5,454 bases of DNA from Paracoccaceae bacterium. GTDB lineage: Bacteria; Pseudomonadota; Alphaproteobacteria; Rhodobacterales; Rhodobacteraceae. Shown in pieces: positions 5,069-5,454 of this stretch (positions are counted from its first letter, which is position 1; each line of letters starts with the position of its first letter). The position numbers and the translations under genes were made by a program. The notes under the pieces were generated by a model. The model did not search any database. It worked only from the letters and a program-made list of their open reading frames with translations, and was not told the origin of the DNA. The stretch is taken from the NCBI GenBank assembly GCA_003545125.1, contig DQCI01000158.1, positions 23,262-28,715 of the forward strand, given 5' to 3'.

Positions 5069-5454
5069 ATGGCAGACACATCGAACCACAAGATCAAGAA
5101 CAAGACCTATGAGGCCGAATTGGGCCGGCTGCAAATCGAGTTGGTGAAGATGCAGGAATGGGTCAAGGCCACCGGCTACAGGATGGTCGTGATCTTCGAG
5201 GGCCGCGACGCCGCCGGCAAAGGCGGCACGATCAGCCGGATCACCGCGGCGATGAACCCGCGGATCTGCGACGTCGTCGCCCTGCCCGCGCCGACCGAAC
5301 GCGAAAAGACCCAGTGGTATTTTCAGCGCTACGTCGAACGGCTGCCGGCCGCGGGCGAAATGGTGATCTTCGACCGCTCGTGGTACAACCGCGCCGGGGT
5401 CGAAAGGGTCATGGGGTTTTGCACCGAGGAGGAATACCAGGAGTTTCTGCGCTC
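5069..5454 (+). CDS. ppk2: Polyphosphate kinase 2 family protein (N-terminal part, runs off the window)
   Basis: PPK2 enzymes move phosphate between polyphosphate and nucleotides, most often making GTP or ATP from the diphosphates with polyphosphate as donor; cytosolic. The first 128 codons are present. Residues 37-54 ([18 protein letters not shown]) contain the Walker A loop G45-R-D-A-A-G-K51-G-G-T. The lid/Walker B area follows with [21 protein letters not shown] (76-96) and [20 protein letters not shown] (98-117), all hallmark PPK2 wording. The short N-terminus (about 35 residues before the P-loop) indicates a one-domain enzyme, which is class I or III, not the two-domain class II. GGGGGA 5 nt before the ATG is the ribosome binding site. 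Nucleotide preference cannot be read from this fragment. Confidence 0.95.
   Translation, partial: MADTSNHKIKNKTYEAELGRLQIELVKMQEWVKATGYRMVVIFEGRDAAGKGGTISRITAAMNPRICDVVALPAPTEREKTQWYFQRYVERLPAAGEMVIFDRSWYNRAGVERVMGFCTEEEYQEFLR

Overview
The window looks like chromosomal DNA of a GC-rich alphaproteobacterium, most likely a member of the Rhodobacterales/Roseobacter group. The grounds are the high GC and codon use of the core genes, a divergent irr-fabA pair with an Irr-type Fur protein, and a miaB gene facing a conserved GT2-like gene. This is a judgement from recognised protein families; no search was run.

Layout. Positions 1-581 (minus strand) hold the N-terminal 193 codons of miaB, the tRNA methylthiotransferase. 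Diverging from it at 739-1605 (+) is a conserved glycosyltransferase-2-like protein of 288 aa. A short G-rich tandem repeat able to form a G-quadruplex follows its stop. At 1765-2637 (minus) lies a lower-GC gene for a secreted, cysteine-containing protein. It has a good ribosome binding site and signal peptide, but codon 40 is an in-frame TAA, and the same frame then stays open for about 250 codons. I annotate it as a probable pseudogene. At 2898-3326 (+) is an FKBP-type prolyl isomerase of the SlyD class. It converges on irr (3459-3905, minus), with separate hairpin structures for each gene between them. irr and fabA (4081-4590, +) are divergent. Each has a plausible sigma-70 promoter, and a perfect 8-8-8 inverted repeat sits exactly between the two -35 boxes. 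After fabA come a 66-residue two-helix membrane protein (4636-4836, minus) and the start of a polyphosphate kinase 2 gene (5069 to the edge, +).

How the genes fit together. This is mostly housekeeping sequence: tRNA modification, iron/heme-responsive regulation, unsaturated fatty acid synthesis, protein folding and polyphosphate metabolism. The only clear functional pairing is irr-fabA, which share one control region. The part that departs from its surroundings is about 1680-2640, with lower GC, an interrupted secreted protein and no recognised family. The points most worth a second look are the in-frame stop in that gene and the dyad between the irr and fabA promoters. I see no phage, CRISPR array, tRNA, rRNA or insertion sequence.
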